Shown here piece after piece: positions 1 through 8,700 of a DNA stretch of 13,797 nucleotides. Every line of letters begins with the position of its first letter. Positions within the stretch are counted from its first letter, which is position 1. The translations under genes were made by a program, and so were the position numbers. This DNA comes from an uncultured Bacteroidota bacterium (GTDB taxonomy: Bacteria > Bacteroidota > Bacteroidia > Bacteroidales > SZUA-534). The notes beneath the pieces are model-generated. The model was not told where the DNA came from. It did not search any database and saw only the letters and a list, made by a program, of their open reading frames with translations. The stretch is from NCBI GenBank assembly GCA_937899145.1, contig CALBPW010000264.1:1-13797 (forward strand). The letters run 5' to 3'.

Positions 1-4
1 GTAT

Positions 5-34
5 AAAAAATGCCGGAGCACAAAACTCCGGCAT
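5..34 (-). terminator. Rho-independent terminator for leftward transcription
   Basis: A 9-bp perfect stem, ATGCCGGAG (10-18) with CTCCGGCAT (26-34), encloses a 7-nt loop. On the minus strand the stem is followed by six T (complement of the A run at 5-10). This is a textbook intrinsic terminator reading leftward. It could end transcription from the recombinase genes about 400 bp upstream in that direction, or a gene lying outside the window. Confidence 0.75.
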
Positions 35-51
35 GGCGCCAACAGAAAAGA

Positions 52-74
52 CCGCTGACGTTTCCGGTCAACGG
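52..74 (-). terminator. Possible second leftward terminator hairpin
   Basis: CCGCTGAC (52-59) pairs with GTCAACGG (67-74) with one G-T type mismatch and a 7-nt loop. On the minus strand it is followed by a pyrimidine tract containing TCTTTTCT. It may be a backup terminator in front of the stronger one at 10-34, or one member of the hairpin series that fills 50-310. The T tract is interrupted, so terminator activity is uncertain. Confidence 0.35.
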
Positions 75-120
75 CCTCTCGGGTTTTCGTTTGTATTCTC
101 TTTTCTCTCTCAGGCAGCAA

Positions 121-268
121 GCCGCCGTAAGGCGGTGGGGGATAGCTTCGCCAGAAGCGCAAGGGGAACGCCCCTTGGTCGGAGCGGCAGCGACGGAAAC
201 AGCCGGACTTGTCGATCAAGTCCGGCTGTAAGCCTCGCAGAGCGCACGCACGTGGCCATGCCACGTGC
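121..268. repeat. Series of hairpins in gene-free DNA
   Basis: This stretch has no convincing coding region. It holds consecutive inverted repeats: 122-126/131-135 (5 bp, loop GTAA), 145-149/154-158 (5 bp, loop GCCA), 160-166/171-177 (7 bp, loop AACG), 200-210/218-228 (11 bp perfect, loop of 7) and 248-256/260-268 (9 bp perfect, loop CAT). The stems do not share sequence, so this is not a simple repeat family. It may be a structured RNA, part of the terminus of the mobile element, or stacked terminators. The pairings are seen directly; any function is unknown. Confidence 0.6.
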
Positions 269-273
269 AGAAG

Positions 274-305
274 TGCGCCATATCCGAGATCTCGGATATG
301 GCGCA
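274..305. repeat. 32-bp perfect palindrome
   Basis: Positions 274-289 are the exact reverse complement of 290-305 with no spacer. The centre carries TATCCGAG facing CTCGGATA, the 8-mer that recurs further right. A perfect spacerless palindrome of this length is typical of a dimer-binding or recombination site and is unlikely by chance. It lies about 95 bp beyond the 3' end of the outer recombinase gene, so an element end or recombinase-binding site is the leading guess. Confidence 0.85.
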
Positions 306-387
306 TTATCCGAGAAGTTAAATTATCCGAGGAATCGAGAAGAAAGTCAGTAATCATGCGGCTTTCCGGAAGATTTCCTCGGATAAT
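281..387. repeat. Five copies of TATCCGAG, candidate recombinase-binding array
   Basis: The 8-mer TATCCGAG occurs at 281-288, 307-314 and 324-331 on the plus strand and inverted (CTCGGATA) at 291-298 and 378-385. Two copies extend to a 12-bp perfect inverted repeat, ATTATCCGAGGA (322-333) and TCCTCGGATAAT (376-387). The first pair forms the core of the 32-bp palindrome. The array sits directly past the 3' end of two tyrosine-recombinase genes, where terminal repeats of recombinase-in-trio (RIT) elements would be expected. The role as a recombinase site is inference. Confidence 0.7.
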
Positions 388-415
388 ATAATTGAAGATC
401 AGCGAAGAAAGTCAG
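339..415. repeat. 12-bp direct repeat at the recombinase 3' end
   Basis: GAAGAAAGTCAG occurs at 339-350 and again at 404-415. The second copy lies inside the last codons of the outer recombinase gene; the first lies in the repeat-rich flank. The two copies bracket the right-hand arm (376-387) of the 12-bp inverted repeat. This could be a remnant of integration or strand exchange at the gene end, or a short local duplication. Confidence 0.6.
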
Positions 416-1424
416 GCATTGGATCCTTTGCCGTCGCGCTGGCATTGGCGGGATGAGCATCATGGAACCACTTGTTGTTCCACTCGCGGATATGACTGTT
501 CACCGTTGCCTGGGACAGCGCAGCATATCGTTCCGTCGTCATAACAGAAGAGTGCCCGAGGAAGTTTTTAATTGCCATAATCGGAACACCGGCTTCCAGC
601 ATATGCGTAGCGCAGGTATGTCTCATGGTGTGCGGAGTATATCGAGGTTCCCGGAACTTGTCGGGATAAAGCTCCTTTGCCCGGCGGATGTACTTCTTGT
701 AAATTTCCTCCACACACGAAAGCGTCATGTGTTCATGTGTCTGGCTGGAGAAAACATAGTGATCCAACTCTCTGGAGATATTCCGCCATTCCAAATATCG
801 TTTCAGGATATCGGCACAGGGCTTGGCAATAATGATACGCCTGGCCTTGTTTCCCTTTCCGGTAAGGATAAGGCGGGTCGTTTCCTTCTGGAAGATCACA
901 TCGCGCACTCGCAGGTCACATATCTCCTGAGATCGCGCACCACTAGCATACATGAGATTCAGGATCGCGTGGTCCCTCTTTCCAATCGTCGTCTTCATAT
1001 CAGGCAGACGAAGCAGCAGAGCAACCTCTTCAATGGTGAATACCGTCCTCGGCTTTTCCATCGTCCGCTTCGCCGGAATCCTCTTCACGCTGGTCATGAA
1101 GACAGAAGCTGCATCCATGTTCCTGTTTCCCGCATATACCGCGAACGCGGATAGCGCCGCCAGACGCTGGTTGCGAGTGGAGACCGTACAGCCCCGGTCA
1201 TTTTCCAGCCAGTCCAGAAAACCTGCTATGGCGTCATAGTCCAAACACTGGAAGCTTACCTTCTCTGCCCGGATCCCCTTTTCCTGTATCAGATAGTTCA
1301 GAAGAAGCCGGAACGTATATTTGTAGGACAGGATCGTGTTCTCGCTCAGTCCGGCGGCATAAGGCATATATTCTGTGAAATAGGATTCCAACAGGCTCAT
1401 AAAATCAGCAGATTTATTCTTCAT
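399..1424 (-). CDS. Tyrosine recombinase/integrase (RIT-like, last gene of the cluster)
   Basis: A site-specific DNA recombinase of the tyrosine (phage integrase) family, which would cut and rejoin DNA through a 3'-phosphotyrosine. The 341-residue protein has an N-terminal SAM-like core-binding domain (about residues 5-110, with LSENTILSYKYTFRLLLNYL) and a complete catalytic domain: first Arg in YASGARSQEICDL, Lys in LTGKGNKARRI, the HTMRHTCATHML box, FLGHSS, and the nucleophile Tyr in TTERYAALS. I chose ATG at 1424 because GGAGG sits 6 nt upstream; earlier in-frame starts up to 1463 lack this. The start overlaps the end of the preceding recombinase gene by 11 nt, implying translational coupling. 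Two tandem overlapping tyrosine recombinases fit a RIT element with its third member lost, although an unrelated integrase pair is possible. The catalytic residues look intact, so it could be active. Confidence 0.9.
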   Translation of the reverse strand: MKNKSADFMSLLESYFTEYMPYAAGLSENTILSYKYTFRLLLNYLIQEKGIRAEKVSFQCLDYDAIAGFLDWLENDRGCTVSTRNQRLAALSAFAVYAGNRNMDAASVFMTSVKRIPAKRTMEKPRTVFTIEEVALLLRLPDMKTTIGKRDHAILNLMYASGARSQEICDLRVRDVIFQKETTRLILTGKGNKARRIIIAKPCADILKRYLEWRNISRELDHYVFSSQTHEHMTLSCVEEIYKKYIRRAKELYPDKFREPRYTPHTMRHTCATHMLEAGVPIMAIKNFLGHSSVMTTERYAALSQATVNSHIREWNNKWFHDAHPANASATAKDPMPDFLR

Positions 1425-2205
1425 ACAGGACCTCCGAGAAAACATCTCCCGCATAGCTTTCAAAGAGATCTGTATATTCCGGAAACATATCGCCGCCGAA
1501 TTTCAAATACTTTTCCGTTCCGTCCATGTCGAAGTGACCAAGGTACACGGATAAATACGGTACAGAACTCTCCGGAGAACGCCCAGACCGTTCTGCCTGC
1601 GCGAAGGATCTCACCGCAAATACATGTCGGAAACAATGAAGACATTGGCCTCGTTTGTGCGGTTCCGGTTGAACATATATTCCCGCAGTTTTCAAAACAG
1701 TAATAAATCGAGAATAGACAGCGGATTTAGAAATGGCCTGCCCCGGCTTCCTGCCCGGAAAGAGATAGCTGTCTGGTTTTGTGCTAAGGCCGAGAGCCAT
1801 GCAGTACCGTTCCAGCATGAGTGTCAGTGAGCTTGACATGGGCACCAGTCGCTGCTTTTTATTTTTCGTATTGCGAAGCAAGACCGTAGCTCGCCTGAAG
1901 TCCACATCACCGACGCGAACGTTCAAAAGCTCCCCAATACGAAAGCCGCAGCCGTAAAGCATTCGCAGGATCATAGGGAATTCCGCTCGGGCAAAACTGC
2001 TGCCTGTACAGAGTGAATCCGCAACATGGAAGATGAGTTCTATTTCCTCGTCTGAAAACAGATAGGGAATATATTCTTCCGGGCATCGCGGGTTGGTTGG
2101 AATAAACACGGGAACACCACAGTATTGGAGATATCGAAGAAAATTTCGCAGGTACCCCAGGCCATCTGCAACGGTTTTTAAGCTGACATCGCACTCACTC
2201 TGTAT
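1414..2205 (-). pseudogene. Tyrosine recombinase, 5'-truncated at the sequence junction
   Basis: A second tyrosine recombinase whose reading frame is open well upstream of the GTG at 2109. The extra codons (about 2200 to 2110) encode SECDVSLKTVADGLGYLRNF and then LRYLQYCGV, a typical core-binding-domain segment, so the GTG is not the true start. Beyond about 2205 the frame enters oxidoreductase DNA and meets a stop at 2218-2220. About 264 codons remain, lacking perhaps the first 40-60 residues of a usual member. The catalytic domain is complete: Arg in YGCGFRIGELL, Lys in NTKNKKQRLV, HCFRHVFAVRS, YLGHFDMDGTEKY. Its end overlaps the next recombinase by 11 nt. It is probably a whole gene in the source genome, cut here by a chimeric join; a real truncation is the alternative. 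Confidence 0.8.
1425..1435 (-). promoter_or_regulatory. Shine-Dalgarno site of the outer recombinase
   Basis: On the minus strand GGAGG (complement of 1431-1435) lies 6 nt before the ATG at 1424, inside the coding end of the upstream recombinase. It decides the start. A canonical Shine-Dalgarno here contrasts with the Bacteroidetes-type genes to the right, which have only A-rich leaders. Confidence 0.8.
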
Positions 2206-5200
2206 CTTTGGCGACCATCAAGACGTGATGTCGTGCCGCCAGACAGGTTTCGCAATGTTGGCTGAAGGCTCGGTCCAAGAAGTTATGGACTTGGCAGGCG
2301 TTGCCCACCTTTCAACAATCAAATCGCGAGTTCCATTCCTCAACTTCTTCGATGGTTTCCGCACATCGCACGAAATCCAGAAGATTGAAATGCTTGAAAA
2401 CGACGACCTTGCTCCACTTATCGACCAAAAAGCCCTTGCAGAATTCCGCGAACGCGCACTTAACCCTAACAAACCTGTGGCTCGCGGCATGGCTGAAAAC
2501 CCTGACGTATTCTTCACCCATCGCGAATCGTGCAACAGCTACTACGATGCTGTTCCTGCAATTGTTGAGGAATATATGAACGAGATTTCAAAAATCACGG
2601 GTCGCAAATATGGCTTGTTTGATTACTATGGCGCACCCGATGCCGATCGCGTAATCATCGCAATGGGCTCGGTAACTGAGGCAATCCGCGAAACTATTGA
2701 TTATCTTGCAGCCAAAGGCGAAAAAGTTGGCTTAGTTGCCGTTCACTTGTATCGCCCATTCTCAGCCAAACACTTCCTTGCGGCCGTTCCAAAAACCGCA
2801 AAACGCATTGCCGTACTCGACCGCACAAAAGAGCCGGGAGCAAATGGTGAGCCACTTTATCTTGATGTTAAAGAATGCTTCTATGGCAAAGCCGACGCCC
2901 CTGTAATTGTAGGAGGACGCTTTGGTTTAGGCTCGCGCGATACCACCCCAGCCCAAATTCTTGCCGTTTACGAAAACTTAGCAATGAACGAGCCAAAAGA
3001 CCACTTCACACTTGGCATTGTTGACGATGTTAACTTCACATCGCTTCCAAAGAAAGAAGAAATTGCAGTTGGTGGCGAAGGAATGTTTGAAGCAAAATTC
3101 TACGGACTGGGTGCTGATGGTACTGTAGGCGCAAACAAAAACTCAGTTAAGATTATCGGTGAAACAACCGACAAACGTTGCCAAGCCTACTTCTCATACG
3201 ACTCGAAGAAATCGGGCGGTTTCACTTGCTCGCACCTCCGCTTTGGCGACCAACCAATCCGCTCAACTTATCTTGTTAACACTCCAAACTTTGTGGCTTG
3301 CCACGTTCAAGCATACTTGCGCATGTACGATGTAACCCGCGGTTTGCAACAAAATGGCACATTCTTGTTAAATACAAGCTGGGACGAGCAAGAATTAGCA
3401 CAAAACTTACCAAACAAGGTAAAACGCTATTTCGCACAAAAGAACATCACTGTTTACTATATCAACGCAACCAAGATTGCGCTTGAAATTGGCTTGGGCA
3501 ACCGTACCAACACCATTCTGCAATCGGCATTCTTCCGCATCACAGGCGTTATTCCTGTTGAAAAAGCAGTAGAGGAAATGAAACACTTTATTGTCAAATC
3601 GTATGGCAAGAAGGGCGAAGATGTTGTAAACAAAAACTACGCGGCAGTTGACCGTGGCGGCGAGTACAAACAATTGACAGTTGACCCCGCATGGGCAAAC
3701 TTGCCAGACGATGCAGCTGAAGCAAACAACAATCCTGCATTTATTGAAGAAGTTGTAAAACCAATCAACGGGCAAGTTGGCGACGACCTACCTGTTTCAA
3801 CCTTCAAAGGCATTGAAGATGGCACTTGGGAGCAAGGTACCGCCAAATATGAGAAACGTGGGGTTGCAGCATTTGTACCAGTTTGGGATTCAGCAACTTG
3901 TATTCAATGTAACAAGTGTGCTTTTGTCTGCCCACACGCTTGTATCCGTCCAATCGTTCTCGACGAAGAAGAAATCAAAGGCTTCAACGCTCCAACTATC
4001 GAAATGAAAGCACCTGCAGCAATGAAAGGTATGCACTTCCGCATTCAAGTTGGCGTTATGGACTGCTTGGGTTGCGGCAATTGCGTTGACGTTTGCTCTG
4101 GCATGAAAGGCGAGAAAGCCTTGAAGATGGTATCACTTGAAGGCGAGCTTAAAGAGGCCGCAAATTGGGATTACTGCGTCAACAATGTTAAGAGCAAACA
4201 ATCGCTTGTCGACATTACAATGAACGCTAAAAACTCACAATTTGCAACTCCATTGTTTGAGTTTTCCGGCGCTTGCTCAGGTTGCGGTGAAACACCATAC
4301 GTTAAACTTATCTCACAATTGTTTGGCGACCGCGAAGTTGTAGCAAATGCAACCGGTTGCTCATCAATCTATTCAGGTTCAGTTCCATCAACTCCATACA
4401 CAACAAACGAGAAGGGTCAAGGTCCGGCATGGGCAAACTCATTGTTTGAAGACTTCTGCGAGTTTGGCCTTGGTATGACATTGGCAAACAAGAAGATGCG
4501 TGCCCGCATCGAACGTTTAATGAACGAGGCTATCGCTTCTGACAACACTCCCGCTGAGGCCAAAGAGCTTTACAGCGCATGGATTGCTGAGAAGAACAAC
4601 GCAGCTCGCAGCAAAGAACTTGCCGGGCAAATAACTGCAATGGTTGAGGCTAACAAAGATAAATGCGACATCTGCAAACAACTTTCAGAGTTGACCCAAT
4701 ATCTTGTCAAACGTTCACAATGGATTATCGGCGGCGATGGCGCATCTTACGATATTGGCTACGGCGGTCTTGACCACGTAATTGCCAGCGGCGAAGATGT
4801 TAACATCTTGGTTATCGATACTGAGGTTTACTCAAATACAGGCGGTCAATCATCGAAGGCAACGCCACTTGGAGCAATCGCAAAATTTGCAGCATCGGGT
4901 AAACGTGTTCGCAAAAAAGACCTTGGCATGATTGCAACAACTTACGGCTACGTTTACGTTGCACAAATTGCAATGGGAGCTGACCAAGCACAATGCTTGA
5001 AAGCAATTAAAGAAGCTGAGGCTTACCCGGGCCCATCAATCATCATCGCTTACGCACCATGTATCAACCATGGCTTGAAAGCCGGTATGGGCAAATCGCA
5101 AGCTGAAGAGGCAAAAGCCGTTGAATGTGGCTATTGGCACTTATGGCGTTACAATCCTGCACTCGAAGAAGAAGGTAAGAACCCATTCTCACTCGACTCA

Positions 5201-5377
5201 AAAGTGCCTGACTACACCAAGTTCCAAGATTTCTTGAAAGGTGAAGTGCGCTACGCGTCGGTTATGAAACAATTCCCTGCCGAGGCTCAAGAATTGTTTG
5301 ACGCTGCCGAAAATATGGCTAAAAAACGTTACCAAAGCTACACCCGCATGACTAAGATGGATTATACAGCAGAATAA
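2204..5377 (+). CDS. nifJ: Pyruvate:ferredoxin (flavodoxin) oxidoreductase, N-terminus missing
   Basis: Single-chain oxidoreductase that oxidises pyruvate with CoA to acetyl-CoA and CO2 and reduces ferredoxin or flavodoxin; cytosolic and central to anaerobic carbon metabolism. Homology begins abruptly at IFGDHQDVMSCRQTGFAML, so roughly the first 120-140 residues of domain I are absent. The open frame can be extended back to an ATG at 2093, but those 36 residues are antisense to the recombinase and are not part of the enzyme. The rest is intact: RVPFLNFFDGFRTSHEIQKIE; the gamma-type domain (GLGADGTVGANKNSVKIIGE); two ferredoxin clusters (CIQCNKCAFVCPHAC near 3899-3941, CLGCGNCVDVC near 4064-4096); and the thiamine-diphosphate domain with cluster cysteines in GACSGCGETPY, NATGCSS and YAPCINHG plus the GDGASYDIGYGG motif. 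It ends at 5377 without a long C-terminal extension and is followed by a strong terminator, so it is transcribed alone or last. Its promoter and true start are not in the window. Confidence 0.95.
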   Translation: MFGDHQDVMSCRQTGFAMLAEGSVQEVMDLAGVAHLSTIKSRVPFLNFFDGFRTSHEIQKIEMLENDDLAPLIDQKALAEFRERALNPNKPVARGMAENPDVFFTHRESCNSYYDAVPAIVEEYMNEISKITGRKYGLFDYYGAPDADRVIIAMGSVTEAIRETIDYLAAKGEKVGLVAVHLYRPFSAKHFLAAVPKTAKRIAVLDRTKEPGANGEPLYLDVKECFYGKADAPVIVGGRFGLGSRDTTPAQILAVYENLAMNEPKDHFTLGIVDDVNFTSLPKKEEIAVGGEGMFEAKFYGLGADGTVGANKNSVKIIGETTDKRCQAYFSYDSKKSGGFTCSHLRFGDQPIRSTYLVNTPNFVACHVQAYLRMYDVTRGLQQNGTFLLNTSWDEQELAQNLPNKVKRYFAQKNITVYYINATKIALEIGLGNRTNTILQSAFFRITGVIPVEKAVEEMKHFIVKSYGKKGEDVVNKNYAAVDRGGEYKQLTVDPAWANLPDDAAEANNNPAFIEEVVKPINGQVGDDLPVSTFKGIEDGTWEQGTAKYEKRGVAAFVPVWDSATCIQCNKCAFVCPHACIRPIVLDEEEIKGFNAPTIEMKAPAAMKGMHFRIQVGVMDCLGCGNCVDVCSGMKGEKALKMVSLEGELKEAANWDYCVNNVKSKQSLVDITMNAKNSQFATPLFEFSGACSGCGETPYVKLISQLFGDREVVANATGCSSIYSGSVPSTPYTTNEKGQGPAWANSLFEDFCEFGLGMTLANKKMRARIERLMNEAIASDNTPAEAKELYSAWIAEKNNAARSKELAGQITAMVEANKDKCDICKQLSELTQYLVKRSQWIIGGDGASYDIGYGGLDHVIASGEDVNILVIDTEVYSNTGGQSSKATPLGAIAKFAASGKRVRKKDLGMIATTYGYVYVAQIAMGADQAQCLKAIKEAEAYPGPSIIIAYAPCINHGLKAGMGKSQAEEAKAVECGYWHLWRYNPALEEEGKNPFSLDSKVPDYTKFQDFLKGEVRYASVMKQFPAEAQELFDAAENMAKKRYQSYTRMTKMDYTAE

Positions 5378-5405
5378 TTTTTTGGTTGTCATAATTGTAA
5401 TTGAG

Positions 5406-5433
5406 AACGCCCGATGAAAGTCGGGCGTTTTTT
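5406..5433 (+). terminator. Intrinsic terminator after nifJ
   Basis: A 9-bp perfect stem, AACGCCCGA (5406-5414) with TCGGGCGTT (5421-5429), has a 6-nt loop and runs into six T (5428-5433). It lies 29 nt past the nifJ stop codon and separates nifJ from the sensor kinase. Confidence 0.9.
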
Positions 5434-5746
5434 ATAATACAACATCTCACACATCATAAAGATGTTCGGACAAACGCAACCGACAAATAATTTGAACCCG
5501 ATACTGATAAAGTTTAAAACTGAAGCATATTTTGAATGTCGCTCAAATCAAACCGGAACATTTTTACATCTATCTAAAAATCACACAGTTATACAATACA
5601 AGGCTTTCATTTTACCTGATTTTAATTGACAAGTATCATAATGATAACGAATATTGAACGATGAATAATTTTTGTTATCCGCCGAAAATTCGTAACTTTT
5701 CGGTATCAAAATAAGTTATTTTTTGCCTTTGCACATAACTACAAAA
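5434..5746 (+). promoter_or_regulatory. AT-rich leader and likely promoter region of the sensor kinase
   Basis: This 313-nt gene-free stretch contains no credible coding region. TGCCTTTG at 5724-5731 matches the Bacteroidetes -7 element TAnnTTTG except for one base and lies 15 nt before the ATG, but I see no clear -33 TTG at the right distance. Further up, TATCATAATGATA (5634-5646) is a perfect 6+1+6 palindrome, a possible operator. AACATCT (5441-5447) and AGATGTT (5460-5466) form a weak 7-bp hairpin just past the nifJ terminator. The assignments are tentative. Confidence 0.4.
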
Positions 5747-8700
5747 ATGATTATCTCTATACAAATCAACATATTAATAACAATAATAGCACTAATTCTG
5801 GCTATCGTAATTATTATAGCATACAACAAAAAACACAAGCAACATTTAGAGTTCACACGACTAATAAATATGCACTACAGCAATAGCGACACTATTTTTT
5901 TGAATTTCGATATTGCCAAAAACAAGATTAAAGATGTATTAAATACAAAAACCAAATTTAACAATATGACATGGCGACAATTCGCCTACCTTTTTGTCGA
6001 TTACAACACAATAATGACAATTCACGACAAAATGCGAAATGGCGAATTGCTAACACAAACAATATTAAGCAATTATACCGACAACGCAAACCGACACGCT
6101 TCAATTGATTTTATGGCAGTAATGCGCTTTGGCAAAGTCAAGCGCATTAACATAATGCTACACAGTTCACAAATACGCCAAACCTTCGATTTCAAACTTT
6201 CGTTCAACGATTTCCGCCACATTTTCGACCAAGCACAAGTTGGATTAGTTATCAGCGATGAATTTGGCTACATACTCGACATAAACAGCGCCGCCCTCAG
6301 AATTGGCGCTATACCTGACAAAAATCGCTTTTTAGCTGCCCACTACAACATCTTTAACGACCCATACTACAAAGGACCGCGCAATATTGCCGAATTTGAC
6401 AACTCAAACACGATGTTTTACGTCAATCAGATAGATTGCAACAAAATGTCGCACGATGCAATGGGACGTCGCGGAATGAGCACAATCGCAACAAGTTATT
6501 ACAAAATAACCGATGCCGACAAAACATACATTGTATTAGTTGTCAACGACTTAACCCAAAAAAGCTCAGACGACATAACCTTTTCAGCAATGTTTAGCGA
6601 GTATCGCACCACACTTGAAATGGCATCAGTTGGCTTTGCGATTTTTAATGCCGATGGCATGCTATGCTTTGCGAACAAAGTGTACTACAACATACTCGGC
6701 ATTGGCGATGTAAACAACTTTATGTTACAGAAGCACAATATGTTCCAGTCGCCAATATTGCCTATCGATTTTAAAATGGAAACCCAACGCGCCGACATTG
6801 CCGAAACAACAGTTCATATCGATTTTACCGAAGATATACAACAATACTACCGCTCAAACAAAAAGAACTCATGCGACCTTAACATAAAATGCCAACGAGT
6901 TATTGCCGAAAATGGCACAAAAATGAGCTACATTCTTTGCCTAACCGACATCACAGCTGAAGACAAAAACCGCCGCGAAATTGACGAACTCGACAAAGAT
7001 CGCGCAACAATTATGAGAATTGGAGGACTGTTTGCTTGGAACTTAAACTTTAGCACAGGCAAACGCGAATTTATATATGGCGACCTTTCGATTTTTCCAG
7101 AGATGGCTGACACAAAGCGTTTTAACACCGAATTTCACCCCGATGACGCAAAAAAAATAACAACAGTTGCCAATAACATCAAAAACGGACTATTAAAAGA
7201 AGCGCGCATTGTCATCCGCCTTCGGAACAATACTGAAAAAGACGAATTCACTTATTATGAAATAATTACAACCGCTATCAAAAAAAACAATCGCATAAAC
7301 AAAATGAACTGCGTTGCGCGAAACATCACAAGCCAAGCTCTATATCGACAATTCCTCGAAGAAAACCGCACGCGCACATCGCTAACTATCAATCAATCAG
7401 ACCTTATAATGTTCGACTACGATGTCAGCAAAAATAAAATCATTCTATACGACCCCGACATTACGCTAAAAGACATCAGCAATGCGCCAATCGAAAATCT
7501 GCTGCAAATAATATATCCGGCCGACCGCAAACCATTTGAAAAAATTGTTGAGCGAATGCGACTACGCGAAGATTTCGAACAGACAGTTTACGTAAGAGCT
7601 TATTTATCAAACGGCTACGAAATCCAAATCAGCAACTTACAAATATACATTGTACCACTAAAACACGATAATCAAGGCCACGTTGATGTGTACACAGGCT
7701 TAGCCCGCGACAACACCAAATGGAATCGTATGGTTGAAAGTTACGAGCGAACCAACATCATGCTCAAAACCTTTATCGACCATATTCCTGGCGTTTTCAA
7801 TCTTATCGATGTTGACAACGAAATGCGCTTTATGCTTGTTAACAATAAATTTTGCGACCTCTACAATGTTGAACGCGAAAACGTATTAGGACACACCTAC
7901 ACCGATTTTATGACCGACAGCTCGACCACCAAACGCCTCAACGACGCCGACAACCGCGCCATTGAATTTGGAAGTTACGAGTACAATGAAGAAACATACT
8001 TGGGCGGCACACACCGCACTTGGCACACAAACAAAGATTTGCTAACACTACAAGATGGACACCGCTACTTACTTACCAATTCACAAGAAATCACACAGCT
8101 ATACAAAACATTTGACGAACTGAAAGAAGCAAAAGCAAAAGCCGAACGGTCCGACTTGCTAAAATCGGCGTTCCTTGCCAATATGAGCCACGAAATTCGC
8201 ACACCACTTAATGCAATTGTCGGATTTTCAGAACTTTTAACAATGACCGACGACCAAAGCAAACGCGAACTCTACAACCACTACATATCAAGCAATAGCG
8301 ACATGCTGCTCAAACTCATCAACGACATTCTCGACATCTCCAAAATAGAAGCCGGCTACATCAACTTCAAAAACGAAGAATTCGACCTTGCCGAACTTTT
8401 CAACGAGATATACAGCACATTTGAAAAGAAAACAGCAATCAACGTCCGCCTTGAACTCGAAAACCCATACAAAACCTGCATAGTTGATTCCGACAGAAGC
8501 CGTATTATGCAGATTGTCAACAACTTTATATCAAATGCAACAAAATACACCACAAGTGGCGTCATCCGATTTGGATACATTGAAGACGATGGCGGCATAA
8601 AATTCTACGTAGAAGATACGGGCATTGGCATTTCCGAAGACGACAAAAAACGCGTCTTCCACCGATTCGAAAAACTTGACGTTTTCGTACAAGGCACCGG

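Noticed and set aside
122..387. CRISPR array or integron attC sites
   Set aside because: Repeats are short, in mixed orientation and without regular spacers; no cas genes, attC consensus or cassette structure is visible.
10..391. Small plus-strand reading frames in the first 400 bases
   Set aside because: They run through hairpins and palindromes, overlap one another in several frames and show no ribosome-binding site or recognisable protein.
453..1154. Long plus-strand reading frame of 233 codons
   Set aside because: It lies wholly antisense to the well-supported recombinase gene and its product shows no recognisable domain.
2093..2203. In-frame N-terminal extension of the oxidoreductase from ATG 2093
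   Set aside because: These 36 residues are antisense to the core-binding domain of the recombinase and do not resemble PFOR domain I; they are a by-product of the join.
3407..3775. Minus-strand reading frame of 122 codons within nifJ
   Set aside because: It is a shadow of the highly conserved nifJ frame, Cys- and Phe-rich, with no family features.
5634..5646. Fur box
   Set aside because: Only a 13-bp palindrome, well short of the 19-bp consensus, and there is no iron gene nearby.
5723..5746. TTG start giving eight more residues to the kinase
   Set aside because: The TTG falls in the promoter-like TTTG region, whereas ATG at 5747 follows an A-rich leader and starts just before the membrane helix.
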